Shown here: positions 31,040 to 40,876 of the stretch, piece by piece | Numbering within the stretch: position 1 is the first letter of the stretch | Layout of the letters: every line of letters begins with the position of its first letter | DNA from: Streptococcus hyointestinalis | GTDB taxonomy: Bacteria > Bacillota > Bacilli > Lactobacillales > Streptococcaceae | Direction: 5' to 3' | NCBI RefSeq assembly: GCF_900459405.1 | Contig: NZ_UHFN01000007.1 | Span: 248,001-312,000 of the forward strand | DNA length: 64,000 bases | Made by a program: the position numbers and the translations under genes | Notes under the pieces: model-generated | What the model saw: the letters and a program-made list of their open reading frames with translations, nothing else | The model's database searches: none | Told to the model about the DNA's origin: nothing

Positions 31040-31190
31040 TTGCTAAATTGCGTAAAATGGATTAGAATAATAGTGTTTGACTAAAAAAAGTCCTCCTGAT
31101 ATCCTAGGTGATGTTGTTGAGTGTACTTTTTTCCGTATCAAAGAACCTCTAAGCTGTTTAGAGGGGGTGCCTTTGTCTCAAGGCACCCTA
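31040..31190 (+). ncRNA. Candidate small RNA in the degV-codY gap
   Basis: The 397-bp gap between degV and codY has no open frame with a good start. TTGCTA (31040-31045), 17 bp and TAGAAT (31063-31068) form a plausible promoter. The predicted RNA contains the short hairpin GACT/AGTC, the exposed anti-Shine-Dalgarno motif TCCTCCT, an A-rich/T-rich outer pairing, CCTCTAA/TTTAGAGG, and a 9-bp stem GGGTGCCTT/AAGGCACCC (31166-31189). No T run follows the last stem, so the 3' end is uncertain. It matches no RNA family that I recognise; the C-rich anti-SD feature is shared with streptococcal csRNAs, but no CiaR box is seen. Confidence 0.4.
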
Positions 31191-31248
31191 TCAAAACCAT
31201 CTCTTGGGGATAAGCCAAAACAGGCGCTTTTGGCATGATGAAGAAAAA

Positions 31249-31311
31249 GTCGGTTAGAAATGACAGAAAAAAGAGTTCTGCGTTCTTTTTTCGAGAAAGC
31301 ATTTTTAACCG
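31249..31311. other. Long hairpin upstream of codY
   Basis: CGGTTAGAAATG pairs with CATTTTTAACCG (11 of 12 positions), enclosing an inner stem GAAAAAAGA / TTCTTTTTTC. The inner arm ends in a T run, so it could act as a terminator for the preceding transcript or as a processing site. It lies just before the CodY box and codY promoter. Confidence 0.6.
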
Positions 31312-31341
31312 ATTTTACTTTGGTAAAATGATAAGTGCATC

Positions 31342-31356
31342 AATTTTCTGACAATT
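31342..31356. promoter_or_regulatory. CodY-binding box
   Basis: AATTTTCTGACAATT matches the CodY consensus AATTTTCWGAAAATT at 14 of 15 positions. It lies 2 bp upstream of the codY -35 element, so CodY would repress its own gene. Confidence 0.82.
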
Positions 31357-31358
31357 GA

Positions 31359-31387
31359 TTGCAATTTGTGGTTGGCTTTGATATAAT
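31359..31387 (+). promoter_or_regulatory. codY promoter
   Basis: TTGCAA (31359-31364), a 17-bp spacer and TATAAT (31382-31387) with an upstream TG (extended -10), 34 bp before the codY ATG. Confidence 0.85.
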
Positions 31388-31421
31388 TGAGATGAATACA
31401 ATCAAAAGGAATGAATAGATA

Positions 31422-32207
31422 ATGGCGGATTTACTACAAAAAACACGAAAGATTGCCTCTATTTTGCAACGCTCAGTAGAGAGTTTAGACGAGACTCTAC
31501 CTTACAATACCATCGCAGCGCAACTAGCTGACATCATCGACTGCAATGCCTGCATTATCAATGGTGGTGGGACACTTTTAGGCTATGCCATGAAGTACAA
31601 GACCAACAACGACCGTGTTGAGGACTTCTTTGAGGCAAAGCAATTTCCAGACTATTATGTCAAGGCAGCTAGCCGCGTCTACGATACAGAGGCAAACTTG
31701 CCGATTGATAGCGATTTGTCAGTCTTTCCAGTGGAGTCAAAAGACATCTACCCAGACGGTTTGACAACGATTGCTCCGATTTACGGTGGCGGTATGCGTC
31801 TTGGCTCTCTCATCATCTGGCGTAATGACAAAGCCTTTAGCGATGACGCTTTGATTTTGGTTGAGATTGCAAGCACCGTTGTTGGGATTCAACTGTTGAA
31901 CTTGCAGACTGAAAATCTGGAAGAAACCATTCGTCAACAGACAGCAGTCAACATGGCGATTAACACCCTTTCTTACTCTGAAATGAAGGCTGTTGCGGCT
32001 ATTTTGGGTGAGCTTGACGGGCGTGAAGGACGCTTGACAGCTTCTGTTATTGCAGACCGTATCGGTATCACTCGCTCAGTCATTGTCAATGCCCTTCGTA
32101 AGCTTGAGAGTGCTGGTATCATCGAGTCACGCTCTCTAGGGATGAAAGGGACTTACCTCAAAGTGATTAACGAAGGGATTTACGACAAGATTAAGGATTA
32201 TCAATAA
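31422..32207 (+). CDS. codY: GTP- and branched-chain-amino-acid-sensing regulator CodY
   Basis: 261 residues, the standard length. The N-terminal GAF-type domain ([37 protein letters not shown]) binds isoleucine/valine. The C-terminal winged helix ([45 protein letters not shown]) is the DNA-binding part. CodY represses nitrogen and amino-acid genes when nutrients are plentiful. A CodY box overlaps the promoter region. The stop overlaps the next ATG by one base. Confidence 0.99.
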   Translation: MADLLQKTRKIASILQRSVESLDETLPYNTIAAQLADIIDCNACIINGGGTLLGYAMKYKTNNDRVEDFFEAKQFPDYYVKAASRVYDTEANLPIDSDLSVFPVESKDIYPDGLTTIAPIYGGGMRLGSLIIWRNDKAFSDDALILVEIASTVVGIQLLNLQTENLEETIRQQTAVNMAINTLSYSEMKAVAAILGELDGREGRLTASVIADRIGITRSVIVNALRKLESAGIIESRSLGMKGTYLKVINEGIYDKIKDYQ

Positions 32208-32755
32208 TGACCAAAGCACTAATTTCGATTGATTACACCTATGATTTTGTAGCCGATGATGGCAAGCTGACAGCAGGAAAACCTGCACAGGCGATTGAGA
32301 CTGCCCTAGTGGATACGACGAGAAAAGCCTATGAAGCTGGGGATTACATCTTTTTTGCCATTGATGCCCATGATGAAGACGACCCTTTTCATCCAGAGAG
32401 TAAGCTCTTTCCTCCTCACAATATCAAGGGAACGAGCGGACGTCATCTCTACGGTGAGCTAGCTCCCCTTTACGACGCTATCAAGGAGGACAGCCGTGTC
32501 TTTTGGATGGACAAGCGCCACTACTCAGCTTTTTCTGGGACTGACCTTGATATCAGACTGCGTGAGAGAAAGGTGGATACTGTTGTCTTGACGGGTGTGC
32601 TGTCTGACATTTGTGTCCTGCACACGGCTATTGACGCTTATAATCTAGGTTATCAGATCGAAATTGTCGAGGGTGCTATTGCTGCTCTGACAGATGAAGC
32701 GCACCAGTTTGCCCTCAATCATTTTCAACATGTCCTTGGAGCAAAAATCATATAA
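32207..32755 (+). CDS. pncA: Cysteine hydrolase, isochorismatase/nicotinamidase family
   Basis: 182 residues. The catalytic triad is visible: Asp in ISIDYTYDF, Lys in WMDKRHYSAF and Cys in VLSDICVLHTA. Metal ligands are suggested by FAIDAHDEDDPFHPE. Nicotinamidases convert nicotinamide to nicotinate for NAD salvage, and codY-linked members in streptococci are usually annotated so. The ATG overlaps the codY stop, giving a two-gene operon ended by a terminator. The substrate is likely but not proven by sequence. Confidence 0.85.
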   Translation: MTKALISIDYTYDFVADDGKLTAGKPAQAIETALVDTTRKAYEAGDYIFFAIDAHDEDDPFHPESKLFPPHNIKGTSGRHLYGELAPLYDAIKEDSRVFWMDKRHYSAFSGTDLDIRLRERKVDTVVLTGVLSDICVLHTAIDAYNLGYQIEIVEGAIAALTDEAHQFALNHFQHVLGAKII

Positions 32756-32756
32756 G

Positions 32757-32780
32757 AGCTAGGATCTTCCTAGCTTTTTT
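32757..32780 (+). terminator. Terminator of codY-pncA operon
   Basis: The perfect stem AGCTAGGA/TCCTAGCT with a 3-nt loop is followed by a T run, directly after the nicotinamidase-like stop. Confidence 0.92.
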
Positions 32781-32860
32781 GATTAGCGTGGTTAGGAGAG
32801 ATTTCCACAATAGGCTAAAATGTGATAAAATAGGAGAGACTAACATAGAGGAGAACGAAC

Positions 32861-33163
32861 ATGAAAATCTCAGAAGCAGAAGTGCGTCATGTTGCCAATC
32901 TGTCGAAGTTGTCTTTTTCAGAGGAAGAGACAAGAGAGTTTGCAACGACTCTTTCAAAGATTGTGGACATGGTTGAGCTTTTAAATGAAGTAGATACCAC
33001 AGGTGTGCCAGTGACTACGACCATGGCAGACCAAAAAACAGTTGTGCGTGCGGACATTGCCCAAAAAGGAGAGGACCGTGACCTGCTCTTTAAAAATGTC
33101 CCTGAACAGGAAAATTACTATATTAAAGTACCAGCGATTTTAGAGGATGGAGGTGACGCTTGA
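32861..33163 (+). CDS. gatC: Asp/Glu-tRNA amidotransferase subunit C
   Basis: 100 residues. [52 protein letters not shown] is the conserved GatC helical hairpin and belt. GatC stabilises GatA on GatB in the complex that converts Glu-tRNA(Gln) and Asp-tRNA(Asn) to the amidated forms. It has GAGGAG upstream, and its TGA overlaps the ATG of gatA. Confidence 0.98.
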   Translation: MKISEAEVRHVANLSKLSFSEEETREFATTLSKIVDMVELLNEVDTTGVPVTTTMADQKTVVRADIAQKGEDRDLLFKNVPEQENYYIKVPAILEDGGDA

Positions 33164-34629
33164 TGAGTTTGACACACAAGTCAATTGATGAATTACATGA
33201 GCTTTTGGTCAATAAAGACATCTCAGCGGTGGAGTTGACCAAGGATACGCTTGAGAGTATCGTAGCACGTGAGGACAAGGTGGACTCTTTTATCACGGTG
33301 GCTGAGGAAGCTGCGCTTGCGCAAGCACAGGCGATTGATGAGCGTGGGATTGATGCGGCAAATCCTTTGAGTGGTATCCCTCTTGCTGTTAAAGATAATA
33401 TCTCAACAAAAGGCATCCTCACCACAGCAGCGTCTAAAATGCTCTACAACTATGAGCCGATTTTTGATGCGACAGCGGTGGAGAAAGCGTATAGCAAGGA
33501 CATGATTGTCATCGGAAAGACCAACATGGACGAGTTTGCCATGGGTGGCTCTACTGAGACATCTTACTTCAAAAAGACCAAGAACGCTTGGGACCACAGC
33601 AAGGTTCCTGGTGGCTCATCTGGTGGTTCAGCAACAGCAGTTGCCTCTGGTCAGGTGCGCCTCTCTCTTGGTTCTGACACGGGTGGATCGATTCGCCAGC
33701 CAGCTGCCTTTAACGGTGTTGTCGGCTTGAAGCCTACCTATGGTCGTGTTTCTCGCTTTGGACTTATCGCTTTTGGCTCATCGTTTGACCAGATTGGACC
33801 TTTTGCTCAAACGGTTAAGGAAAATGCGCAATTGCTCACAGCTATCTCTGGGCATGACGCTAAGGACTCAACCTCAGCTAAGCGTGACTTTGAGGACTTC
33901 ACGGCTAAGATTGGTCAAGACATCAAAGGCATGAAGATTGCCTTGCCAAAAGAATATCTAGGTGAAGGAATTGCACCAGAGGTCAAAGAAACCATCCTCA
34001 AAGCAGCTAAGCACTTTGAAAAATTAGGTGCTGTCGTTGAGGAAGTGTCTCTGCCTCACTCCAAATATGGTGTCGCTGTTTACTACATCATCGCTTCATC
34101 TGAAGCGTCATCCAACTTGCAGCGTTTTGACGGTATCCGCTACGGCTATCGCACAGAAAACTATCAAAACCTTGAGGACATCTATGTCAATACCCGCTCA
34201 GAAGGTTTTGGCGATGAGGTGAAGCGCCGTATCATGCTTGGGACATTTAGCTTGTCATCTGGTTATTACGACGCTTACTTCAAAAAAGCAGGGCAAGTGC
34301 GTACGCTTATCATCCAAGATTTCGAGAAAGTCTTTGCAGACTACGACTTGATTTTGGGACCAACAGCGCCTAGCGTGGCTTATGACCTTGATTCGCTCAA
34401 TCATGACCCAGTCGCTATGTATCTAGCAGACATCTTGACTATTCCTGTCAATCTAGCTGGGCTACCTGGGATTTCTATCCCAGCAGGCTTCGTAGAAGGC
34501 TTGCCAGTGGGGTTACAGTTGATTGGACCAAAATACTCAGAAAGCACCATCTACCAAGCAGCCAGCGCTTTTGAGGCGACAACGGACTACCACAAGCAAC
34601 AACCGATTATTTTTGGAGGTGAGAACTAA
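33163..34629 (+). CDS. gatA: Asp/Glu-tRNA amidotransferase subunit A
   Basis: 488 residues. The start is the ATG at 33163, with GGAGGTGA at the right distance; a TTG one codon earlier is unlikely. The amidase signature is intact, with [11 protein letters not shown] (catalytic Lys), the Gly/Ser-rich [16 protein letters not shown] (cis-Ser) and [15 protein letters not shown] (nucleophile Ser). GatA releases ammonia from glutamine for the GatB site. Its stop overlaps the gatB start by one base. Confidence 0.99.
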   Translation: MSLTHKSIDELHELLVNKDISAVELTKDTLESIVAREDKVDSFITVAEEAALAQAQAIDERGIDAANPLSGIPLAVKDNISTKGILTTAASKMLYNYEPIFDATAVEKAYSKDMIVIGKTNMDEFAMGGSTETSYFKKTKNAWDHSKVPGGSSGGSATAVASGQVRLSLGSDTGGSIRQPAAFNGVVGLKPTYGRVSRFGLIAFGSSFDQIGPFAQTVKENAQLLTAISGHDAKDSTSAKRDFEDFTAKIGQDIKGMKIALPKEYLGEGIAPEVKETILKAAKHFEKLGAVVEEVSLPHSKYGVAVYYIIASSEASSNLQRFDGIRYGYRTENYQNLEDIYVNTRSEGFGDEVKRRIMLGTFSLSSGYYDAYFKKAGQVRTLIIQDFEKVFADYDLILGPTAPSVAYDLDSLNHDPVAMYLADILTIPVNLAGLPGISIPAGFVEGLPVGLQLIGPKYSESTIYQAASAFEATTDYHKQQPIIFGGEN

Positions 34630-36071
34630 TGAACTTTGAAACCATTATTGGACTAGAAGTCCATGTCGAGTTAAATACCGCATCAAAGATTTTCTCACCA
34701 TCTTCAGCCCACTTTGGTGAAGACCCAAATGCCAATACCAATGTCATTGACTGGTCATTCCCTGGTGTGTTGCCTGTGATGAACAAGGGTGTCATCGACT
34801 ACGGCATCAAAGCAGCGCTTGCGCTCAATATGGACATCCACCAGCACATGCACTTCGACCGCAAGAACTATTTCTATCCAGACAATCCAAAGGCTTATCA
34901 AATTTCGCAGTTTGACGAGCCGATTGGCTATAATGGTTGGATTGATATTGAGCTTGAGGACGGCACGACCAAGAAAATCCGTATTGAGCGTGCGCACCTC
35001 GAGGAGGACGCTGGGAAAAATACCCACGGCACAGACGGTTATTCTTATGTCGACCTCAACCGCCAAGGGGTGCCTTTGATTGAGATTGTGTCTGAAGCGG
35101 ACATGCGTAGCCCAGAGGAGGCTTATGCTTATCTGACTGCCCTCAAGGAGATCATCCAGTACACTGGTATCTCAGACGTCAAGATGGAAGAGGGCTCTAT
35201 GCGTGTGGACGCCAATATCTCGCTACGCCCTTACGGTCAAGAGGCATTTGGTGTCAAGACCGAGCTTAAAAACCTCAACTCCTTTAACAATGTCCGCAAA
35301 GGGCTTGCTTATGAGGTTGAGCGCCAAGCCAAAATCTTGCGCAGCGGTGGGCAAATCCGTCAAGAAACACGCCGTTATGACGAGGCAAATAAAGCCACTA
35401 TCCTCATGCGTGTCAAGGAAGGCGCAGCCGATTACCGCTACTTCCCAGAGCCTGACCTTCCACTCTTTGAGATTTCAGACGAGTGGATTGACGAAGTGCA
35501 AAAGACCTTGCCAGAGTTTCCAAAAGAACGCCGTGCTAAGTACGTAGCTAGCTATGGTCTAAGCGCCTACGATGCGGCACAACTGACAGCGACTAAGGCG
35601 ACCTCTGACTTCTTTGAACAAGCAGTAGCGCTTGGCGGTGACGCTAAGCAAATCTCCAACTGGCTGCAAGGTGAGGTGGCGCAGTACCTTAATGCACAGG
35701 CTAAGACCTTGCCAGAAATCGCCCTCACACCAGACAATCTGGTTGAGATGATTGGCTTGATTGAGGATGGCACGATTTCATCTAAGATTGCCAAGAAAGT
35801 CTTTGTGCATTTGGCGAAAAACGGTGGCTCTGCACGTGAATACGTCGAGTCAGCAGGTTTGGTACAGATTTCAGACCCAGCCGTCTTGATTCCAATCATT
35901 CACCAAGTCTTTGAAGACAATCCAGCAGCTGTTGCTGACTTCAAGTCCGGCAAACGTAACGCTGACAAAGCCTTCACAGGCTTCCTCATGAAAGCAACCA
36001 AAGGACAAGCCAACCCACAAGTTGCCCTAAAACTTTTAGCGCAAGAACTAGCGAAATTGAAAGAAGATTAA
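34629..36071 (+). CDS. gatB: Asp/Glu-tRNA amidotransferase subunit B
   Basis: 480 residues. The catalytic cradle is at the N-terminus ([22 protein letters not shown], then [14 protein letters not shown]-type [11 protein letters not shown] and [16 protein letters not shown]). The C-terminal YqeY-like tail ([21 protein letters not shown], then [24 protein letters not shown]) binds tRNA. It phosphorylates and amidates mischarged tRNA. It is the last gene of gatCAB and is followed by an intrinsic terminator. Confidence 0.99.
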   Translation: MNFETIIGLEVHVELNTASKIFSPSSAHFGEDPNANTNVIDWSFPGVLPVMNKGVIDYGIKAALALNMDIHQHMHFDRKNYFYPDNPKAYQISQFDEPIGYNGWIDIELEDGTTKKIRIERAHLEEDAGKNTHGTDGYSYVDLNRQGVPLIEIVSEADMRSPEEAYAYLTALKEIIQYTGISDVKMEEGSMRVDANISLRPYGQEAFGVKTELKNLNSFNNVRKGLAYEVERQAKILRSGGQIRQETRRYDEANKATILMRVKEGAADYRYFPEPDLPLFEISDEWIDEVQKTLPEFPKERRAKYVASYGLSAYDAAQLTATKATSDFFEQAVALGGDAKQISNWLQGEVAQYLNAQAKTLPEIALTPDNLVEMIGLIEDGTISSKIAKKVFVHLAKNGGSAREYVESAGLVQISDPAVLIPIIHQVFEDNPAAVADFKSGKRNADKAFTGFLMKATKGQANPQVALKLLAQELAKLKED

Positions 36072-36077
36072 AATATA

Positions 36078-36110
36078 AAAAACAGCAAGATGTTCTCTTG
36101 CTGTTTTTTA
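36078..36110 (+). terminator. gatCAB terminator
   Basis: The stem AAACAGCAAGA / TCTTGCTGTTT with flanking A and T runs follows the gatB stop codon and looks bidirectional. Confidence 0.92.
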
Positions 36111-36123
36111 TATTTTTTGCAAC

Positions 36124-36140
36124 TTTACATAGATTTTACA
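36124..36140 (+). promoter_or_regulatory. Pho box upstream of pstS
   Basis: Two exact TTTACA hexamers are separated by 5 bp (start-to-start 11 bp), the layout of PhoP-type boxes in Gram-positives. They lie 98 bp before the pstS ATG and 33 bp before a TAAAAT -10-like element (36173-36178). The likely activator is the PnpR product of the same locus. Confidence 0.75.
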
Positions 36141-36237
36141 TAAGCGAGTACTTGCATTTGACAATCAGACAGTAAAATAAGCTTGTAACAAATATCAATC
36201 ACTGCTCTTTAGAGAGTACAAAAAGAAAGGATTTCTT

Positions 36238-37107
36238 ATGTCAAAGAAGACAATGTTTTCAGTTGCTGTTTTAGCGAGCTGCTTTTTCTTGCCGGCCTTG
36301 GCTGCTTGTGGCAAAAGTGCTTCGAGCGCACAAACCATTAGTGTCGTCTCTCGTGAGGAAGGGTCAGGGACACGTGGCGCTTTTGTGGAGCTGTTTGGCA
36401 TTGAAGAAGAAAAAGATGGTGAAAAAGTGGATTTGACAACGTCTAGCGCCATTGTCACCAACTCTACAGCTGTCATGCTGACAACAGTGGCTGGAGATGA
36501 GCAGGCGATAGGCTACACCTCACTTGGTGCGCTTGATGACTCGGTCAAAGCGGTGTCTATCGATGGTGTCAAGCCAAGTGTGGCAAATGTCGAAAACGAC
36601 AGCTACAAGATTTCACGTCCCTTTAACATCGTGACCAAAGCGAAAGTGAGCGATGCCGCACAAGATTTCATTAGCTTTATCATGAGTAGTGATGGTCAAA
36701 AAGTGGTGGAAAAAGATGGCTACATCTCAGTTGAAGCAAGCAGCGCTTACAAATCTTCTGTAGATTCGGGTAAAGTAGTCGTCTCTGGCTCAAGCTCAGT
36801 AGCTCCTGTCATGGAAAAGCTAAAAGAAGCTTACGCTAAGGTGAACGCTAATGTCAAAGTTGAAGTGCAACAAAGCGATTCCTCAACAGGCGTGAGCGCA
36901 ACTATTGACGGCACAGCTGATATTGGTATGGCGTCTCGTGAGCTCAAAGACTCTGAAACCAGCCAAGGCGTGACAGCGACTGTCATCGCAAAAGATGGTA
37001 TCGCTGTTATTGTCAATAAAGAAAATGACGCCAAGAGCCTGACCAGTAAGCAAGTCAAGTCTATCTTTACAGGCGACACTACCAAGTGGAGTGACGTCTC
37101 TAAATAG
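36238..37107 (+). CDS. pstS: Phosphate ABC transporter substrate-binding lipoprotein
   Basis: 289 residues. The signal peptide ends in a lipobox (LAAC, Cys at 24), so the protein is membrane-anchored on the outside. Two PBP-like lobes carry the phosphate-contact loops ISVVSREEGSGTRGAF and VVSGSSSVAPVMEKL. It captures phosphate for PstCA. It is the first gene of pstSCAB-phoU-pnpRS, behind the Pho box. Confidence 0.97.
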   Translation: MSKKTMFSVAVLASCFFLPALAACGKSASSAQTISVVSREEGSGTRGAFVELFGIEEEKDGEKVDLTTSSAIVTNSTAVMLTTVAGDEQAIGYTSLGALDDSVKAVSIDGVKPSVANVENDSYKISRPFNIVTKAKVSDAAQDFISFIMSSDGQKVVEKDGYISVEASSAYKSSVDSGKVVVSGSSSVAPVMEKLKEAYAKVNANVKVEVQQSDSSTGVSATIDGTADIGMASRELKDSETSQGVTATVIAKDGIAVIVNKENDAKSLTSKQVKSIFTGDTTKWSDVSK

Positions 37108-37115
37108 GGAGTAAC

Positions 37116-37964
37116 ATGAATCAATTGAGAGAAAAGGGAATGCAGGTCGTGTTTTTGCTGACTGCCTGCATTTCTGTTTTAGCTGTTGTTTTAATCTGTA
37201 TCTTTTTATTTGCTAGCGGTGTGCCAGCTATCAAGGAGATTGGTCTTTCAGATTTTCTTTTTGGGACAGTGTGGCGACCGGCAAACAATCTTTATGGTAT
37301 TTTGCCCATGATTTTGGGTTCCCTTTATGTGACGGCAGGGGCTTTGGTCATTGGGGTGCCTCTAGGTGTATTGAGTGCGGTTTTCCTCGCTCAATTTTGC
37401 CCTAAGCCTCTTTATAAGCCACTAAGAGCGGCAATCAATCTGATGGCAGGTATCCCGTCAGTTGTCTATGGTTTCTTTGGTTTGGTGGTGTTGGTGCCGT
37501 TTGTAAGAAACCATTTTGGTGGCTACGGTATGGGGGTCTTAACAGCGTCTATACTACTTGGTATTATGATTTTGCCGACCATTATCACCGTGTCAGAGTC
37601 AGCCCTGCAAGCAGTGCCCTCTAGCTACTATGACGGAGCTGTGGCGCTTGGAGCTAGCCATGAGAGAAGTGTTTTCTTTGTCATGGTGCCTGCGGCAAAG
37701 CGTGGGATTTTAGCAGGGATTGTACTTGGGATTGGACGTGCTATCGGTGAGACTATGGCGGTGATTATGGTGGCGGGAAATCAAGCCATCATCCCAGACT
37801 CACTGACCTCTGGTGTTAGAACCCTAACAACCAATATCGTTATGGAAATGGGCTACTCAACCGACCTCCACCGTGAGGCGCTGATAGCAACAGCCGTTGT
37901 GCTCTTTGTCTTTATCCTGCTCATCAACCTGACCTTTTCAGTCTTGAGCAGAGGAAAGGAATAG
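37116..37964 (+). CDS. pstC: Phosphate ABC transporter permease PstC
   Basis: 282 residues with six predicted membrane segments (first at about 12-34) and the permease EAA-like loop around YYDGAVALGASHERSVFFVMVPAAKRGILAGIVLGIGRAIGETMAV. It starts 8 bp after the pstS stop with its own AGGGAG site. It forms the channel with PstA. Confidence 0.96.
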   Translation: MNQLREKGMQVVFLLTACISVLAVVLICIFLFASGVPAIKEIGLSDFLFGTVWRPANNLYGILPMILGSLYVTAGALVIGVPLGVLSAVFLAQFCPKPLYKPLRAAINLMAGIPSVVYGFFGLVVLVPFVRNHFGGYGMGVLTASILLGIMILPTIITVSESALQAVPSSYYDGAVALGASHERSVFFVMVPAAKRGILAGIVLGIGRAIGETMAVIMVAGNQAIIPDSLTSGVRTLTTNIVMEMGYSTDLHREALIATAVVLFVFILLINLTFSVLSRGKE

Positions 37965-37967
37965 TCT

Positions 37968-38810
37968 ATGAAAAAAATACGTCAAAAAGATCCGGTATCT
38001 CTGCTGTTAGCTGCTCTGGTCTATGCTGCTATTATGCTAGTTGGCACAGCTATTTGTTTGATTATTGGCTATATCCTAGTCAAGGGCATTCCGCACTTGA
38101 CCCCAAACCTGTTTTCTCTGACTTATACGAGTGAGAATGTCTCGCTGCTTCCTGCTCTTATCAACACGCTTTTTATGGTGCTTCTATCGCTCATCCTTGC
38201 TCTTCCTTTAGGTGTGGGAGCTGCTATTTATCTGGTGGAGTACGCGAGACGTGGGGCGTTCTTTGTCTCAGTCATTCGCACAGCAGCAGAGACCCTATCA
38301 GGGATTCCCTCTATCATCTATGGTTTGTTTGGGTCTTTGTTTTTTGTCAAATACATGCAGCTGGGGCTGTCCCTTTTGGCAGGAGCTCTGACCCTTAGTA
38401 TCATGGTGCTGCCGCTCATTATCAGAACGACTGAAGAAGCACTATTGTCTGTACCAGACAGTTACCGTGAGGGCTGTTTTGCCCTAGGCGCTGGAAAATT
38501 ACGCACGATTTTTAGGATTGTGCTACCGAGTGCCAGCTCCAGTATCTTTTCTGGAGTCATCCTTGCTATCGGAAGAATCGTCGGTGAGTCTGCTGCCTTG
38601 ATTTTCACCGCAGGGACGGTTGCTGAGGTGGCAAAGAGCGTCTTTAGCTCCTCACGCACCTTGGCAGTACACATGTACGCCATATCAGGCGAGGGTATCT
38701 ACCTCAATCAGACCTACGCAACAGCCGTCGTTCTCTTGGTTGTTGTCATTATCATCAATCTCTTGTCAGCTTTTATTTCACGAAAATTAGGAGGAGACAA
38801 TCATGAGTAA
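37968..38810 (+). CDS. pstA: Phosphate ABC transporter permease PstA
   Basis: 280 residues, multiple membrane segments. The PstA-type loop is [46 protein letters not shown]. It begins 3 bp after pstC and overlaps pstB by 8 bp, which suggests coupled translation of permease and ATPase. Confidence 0.96.
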   Translation: MKKIRQKDPVSLLLAALVYAAIMLVGTAICLIIGYILVKGIPHLTPNLFSLTYTSENVSLLPALINTLFMVLLSLILALPLGVGAAIYLVEYARRGAFFVSVIRTAAETLSGIPSIIYGLFGSLFFVKYMQLGLSLLAGALTLSIMVLPLIIRTTEEALLSVPDSYREGCFALGAGKLRTIFRIVLPSASSSIFSGVILAIGRIVGESAALIFTAGTVAEVAKSVFSSSRTLAVHMYAISGEGIYLNQTYATAVVLLVVVIIINLLSAFISRKLGGDNHE

Positions 38811-39552
38811 CATCAGTGTCCGTCATTTAGACTTGTATTATGGCGATTTTCACGCCTTAAAGGACATTCAACTAGACATTAAGGAAAGGGAAATCACAGC
38901 TTTTATCGGACCGTCAGGCTGCGGCAAATCAACGCTCCTAAAAAGCCTCAATCGCATGAATGACCTCGTTGCTAATTGCCGTATCACAGGCAATGTTCTG
39001 CTTGACGATGAGGACATCTACCAAGATTTGGATGTCAATATCTTGCGTAAAAAAGTTGGCATGGTCTTTCAAAAGCCCAATCCCTTTCCCATGAGTATCT
39101 ATGACAATATCGCCTTTGGTCCTAGAACGCACGGCATTCATTCCAAGGCAAAGCTTGACGAGATTGTCGAGATGTCGCTAAAAAATGCGGCTATCTGGGA
39201 TGAGGTCAAAGATCGTCTAGGCAAGTCCGCTCTTGGCATGTCAGGAGGTCAGCAGCAGCGTCTTTGTATCGCAAGAGCGCTTGCTATTGAGCCTGATATT
39301 CTCCTCATGGATGAGCCAACGAGTGCCCTTGATCCTATTTCAACGGCTAAGATTGAGGATTTGGTCATTGAGCTGAAAAAGAAATACACCATTGCCATTG
39401 TCACGCACAATATGCAACAAGCGGTGCGGATTTCAGACCAGACTGCCTTCTTTTTGATGGGTGAGGTGGTCGAAAAAGGAGTAACCAGCCAGATTTTTTC
39501 CATGCCAAAGGACGAGCGAACAGAAAAGTACATTACAGGGAGATTTGGATAA
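38803..39552 (+). CDS. pstB: Phosphate ABC transporter ATPase PstB
   Basis: 249 residues. Walker A is GPSGCGKST, the Q-loop is in [22 protein letters not shown], the signature is [15 protein letters not shown], Walker B is [13 protein letters not shown] and the switch His is in [14 protein letters not shown]. The PNPFPMSI loop is specific for PstB. It powers uptake by PstCA. It ends at the base where phoU begins. Confidence 0.98.
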   Translation: MSNISVRHLDLYYGDFHALKDIQLDIKEREITAFIGPSGCGKSTLLKSLNRMNDLVANCRITGNVLLDDEDIYQDLDVNILRKKVGMVFQKPNPFPMSIYDNIAFGPRTHGIHSKAKLDEIVEMSLKNAAIWDEVKDRLGKSALGMSGGQQQRLCIARALAIEPDILLMDEPTSALDPISTAKIEDLVIELKKKYTIAIVTHNMQQAVRISDQTAFFLMGEVVEKGVTSQIFSMPKDERTEKYITGRFG

Positions 39553-40205
39553 TGCGTGCAAGATTTGAAAAGCAACTACTGACCCTACATCAAGAGCTTA
39601 TCGAGATGGGCTCGCTGTGTGAGGAGATTATACTAAAGACCTTTAAGGCTATCGAAAAAGAACAGTTACCCAACACCAAGACAATAGCCACTCTATCCGA
39701 AGAAATCGAGCAAATGGAGCAAGACATCGAAAGTAGGTGCCTAAAGATTTTGCTGCGTCAGCAGCCTGTGGCTAAGGACTTGCGCACAGTCTCGTCTGCT
39801 CTCAAGATGGTCTATGATCTGAAGCGTATCGGTACACAAGCCTATGAGGTCTCAGAGATTGTGGCGCAGGGGCACATTGTCAAGAGCAAGGAGCTCCATG
39901 TCCTCCAGAGCATGGTGGATAGTGTGCGTGAGATGGTGACCATGAGTATTGACGCTTTTGTGCATGAGGATGAAGCGCTAGCCCTAAAAGTCATTGCAAA
40001 AGATGAGGAAGTTGATGAAAATTTTGATACAATAAAAGTATTATTAGTAGAGTGCTTTGCCAGCAAAAGCCTTGATATCGAACACGCTATTGACCTTTTG
40101 ATGGTCTCAAAATACATCGAGCGTATCGGCGATCATGCGGTCAATATTGCTAAGTGGGTGCTCTATGCCATCACAGGTCAATTGGACATAGACGGAGGAG
40201 AATGA
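39552..40205 (+). CDS. phoU: Phosphate signalling protein PhoU
   Basis: 217 residues made of two three-helix PhoU repeats, each with the acidic metal-binding motif (MEQDIESRCLKILLRQQPVAKDLRTV and VDENFDTIKVLLVE ... ISKYIERIGDHAVNIAKWV-type MVSKYIERIGDHAVNIA). PhoU links the transporter to the sensor kinase and represses the Pho response at high phosphate. It overlaps pstB by one base and the regulator gene by one base. Confidence 0.97.
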   Translation: MRARFEKQLLTLHQELIEMGSLCEEIILKTFKAIEKEQLPNTKTIATLSEEIEQMEQDIESRCLKILLRQQPVAKDLRTVSSALKMVYDLKRIGTQAYEVSEIVAQGHIVKSKELHVLQSMVDSVREMVTMSIDAFVHEDEALALKVIAKDEEVDENFDTIKVLLVECFASKSLDIEHAIDLLMVSKYIERIGDHAVNIAKWVLYAITGQLDIDGGE

Positions 40206-40876
40206 TGCTATTTTGTGTTGAGGATGATGACAACATCAGAGAGTTGATGGTTTATACGCTGAAATCAACAGGTTTTGACAGTATAGGCTTTCCAAGCAGT
40301 CAAGCCTTTTGGAGCCGACTGGATGATGAACTGCCTGAACTTATCATCCTTGACATTATGCTGCCAGATGAGGACGGAATTACCATTTTAGAAAAGCTGC
40401 GCAAAAATCCTAGAACGCAGGCGATTCCTGTCATCATGGCGACCGCTAAAGGTACAGAGTACGATAAGGTCAAGGGGCTTGACTTGGGGGCTGATGATTA
40501 TCTGGTCAAGCCTTTTGGGATGATGGAGATGATTTCACGTATCAAGGCAGTCCTTAGGCGTAGCCAAGGCGCAGAAACCTCTCTTTTACAAATTGGTGAC
40601 TTGTCGGTCAACACACAGACCTACGCTGTCTATGTCAAAAACAGTAAGATTCAGCTGACGCTCAAGGAGTTTGACTTGCTCCATCTCCTCATCAAGCACC
40701 CGCAAAGGGTTTTTACACGGCAGGAGTTGCTAGATAAGGTCTGGGGAGCGGATTATTTTGGTGAGACCCGCACGGTGGACGTTCATATCGGGACACTACG
40801 CACCAAGCTGGGGGATTGTGGCAAATACATCAAAACCCTTAGAGGTGTCGGTTATCACTTGGAGGTACCTCAATGA
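40205..40876 (+). CDS. pnpR: PhoB/PhoP-type response regulator of phosphate (PnpR)
   Basis: About 223 residues from the ATG at 40205 (another ATG one codon earlier). The receiver domain has EDD at 6-8, the phosphoacceptor Asp in IILDIMLPDEDG (about residue 50) and Lys in YLVKPFG. The C-terminal OmpR/PhoB winged helix has LTLKEFDLLHLLIKHPQRVFTRQELLDKVWG and RTVDVHIGTLRTKLG. It lies at the end of the pst operon and overlaps pnpS by 4 bp. It would act on the Pho box upstream of pstS. Confidence 0.95.
   Translation: MLFCVEDDDNIRELMVYTLKSTGFDSIGFPSSQAFWSRLDDELPELIILDIMLPDEDGITILEKLRKNPRTQAIPVIMATAKGTEYDKVKGLDLGADDYLVKPFGMMEMISRIKAVLRRSQGAETSLLQIGDLSVNTQTYAVYVKNSKIQLTLKEFDLLHLLIKHPQRVFTRQELLDKVWGADYFGETRTVDVHIGTLRTKLGDCGKYIKTLRGVGYHLEVPQ

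Noticed and set aside
31025..31421. A T-box or known metabolite riboswitch before codY.
   Set aside because: No T-box sequence or other riboswitch core is visible; only generic hairpins.
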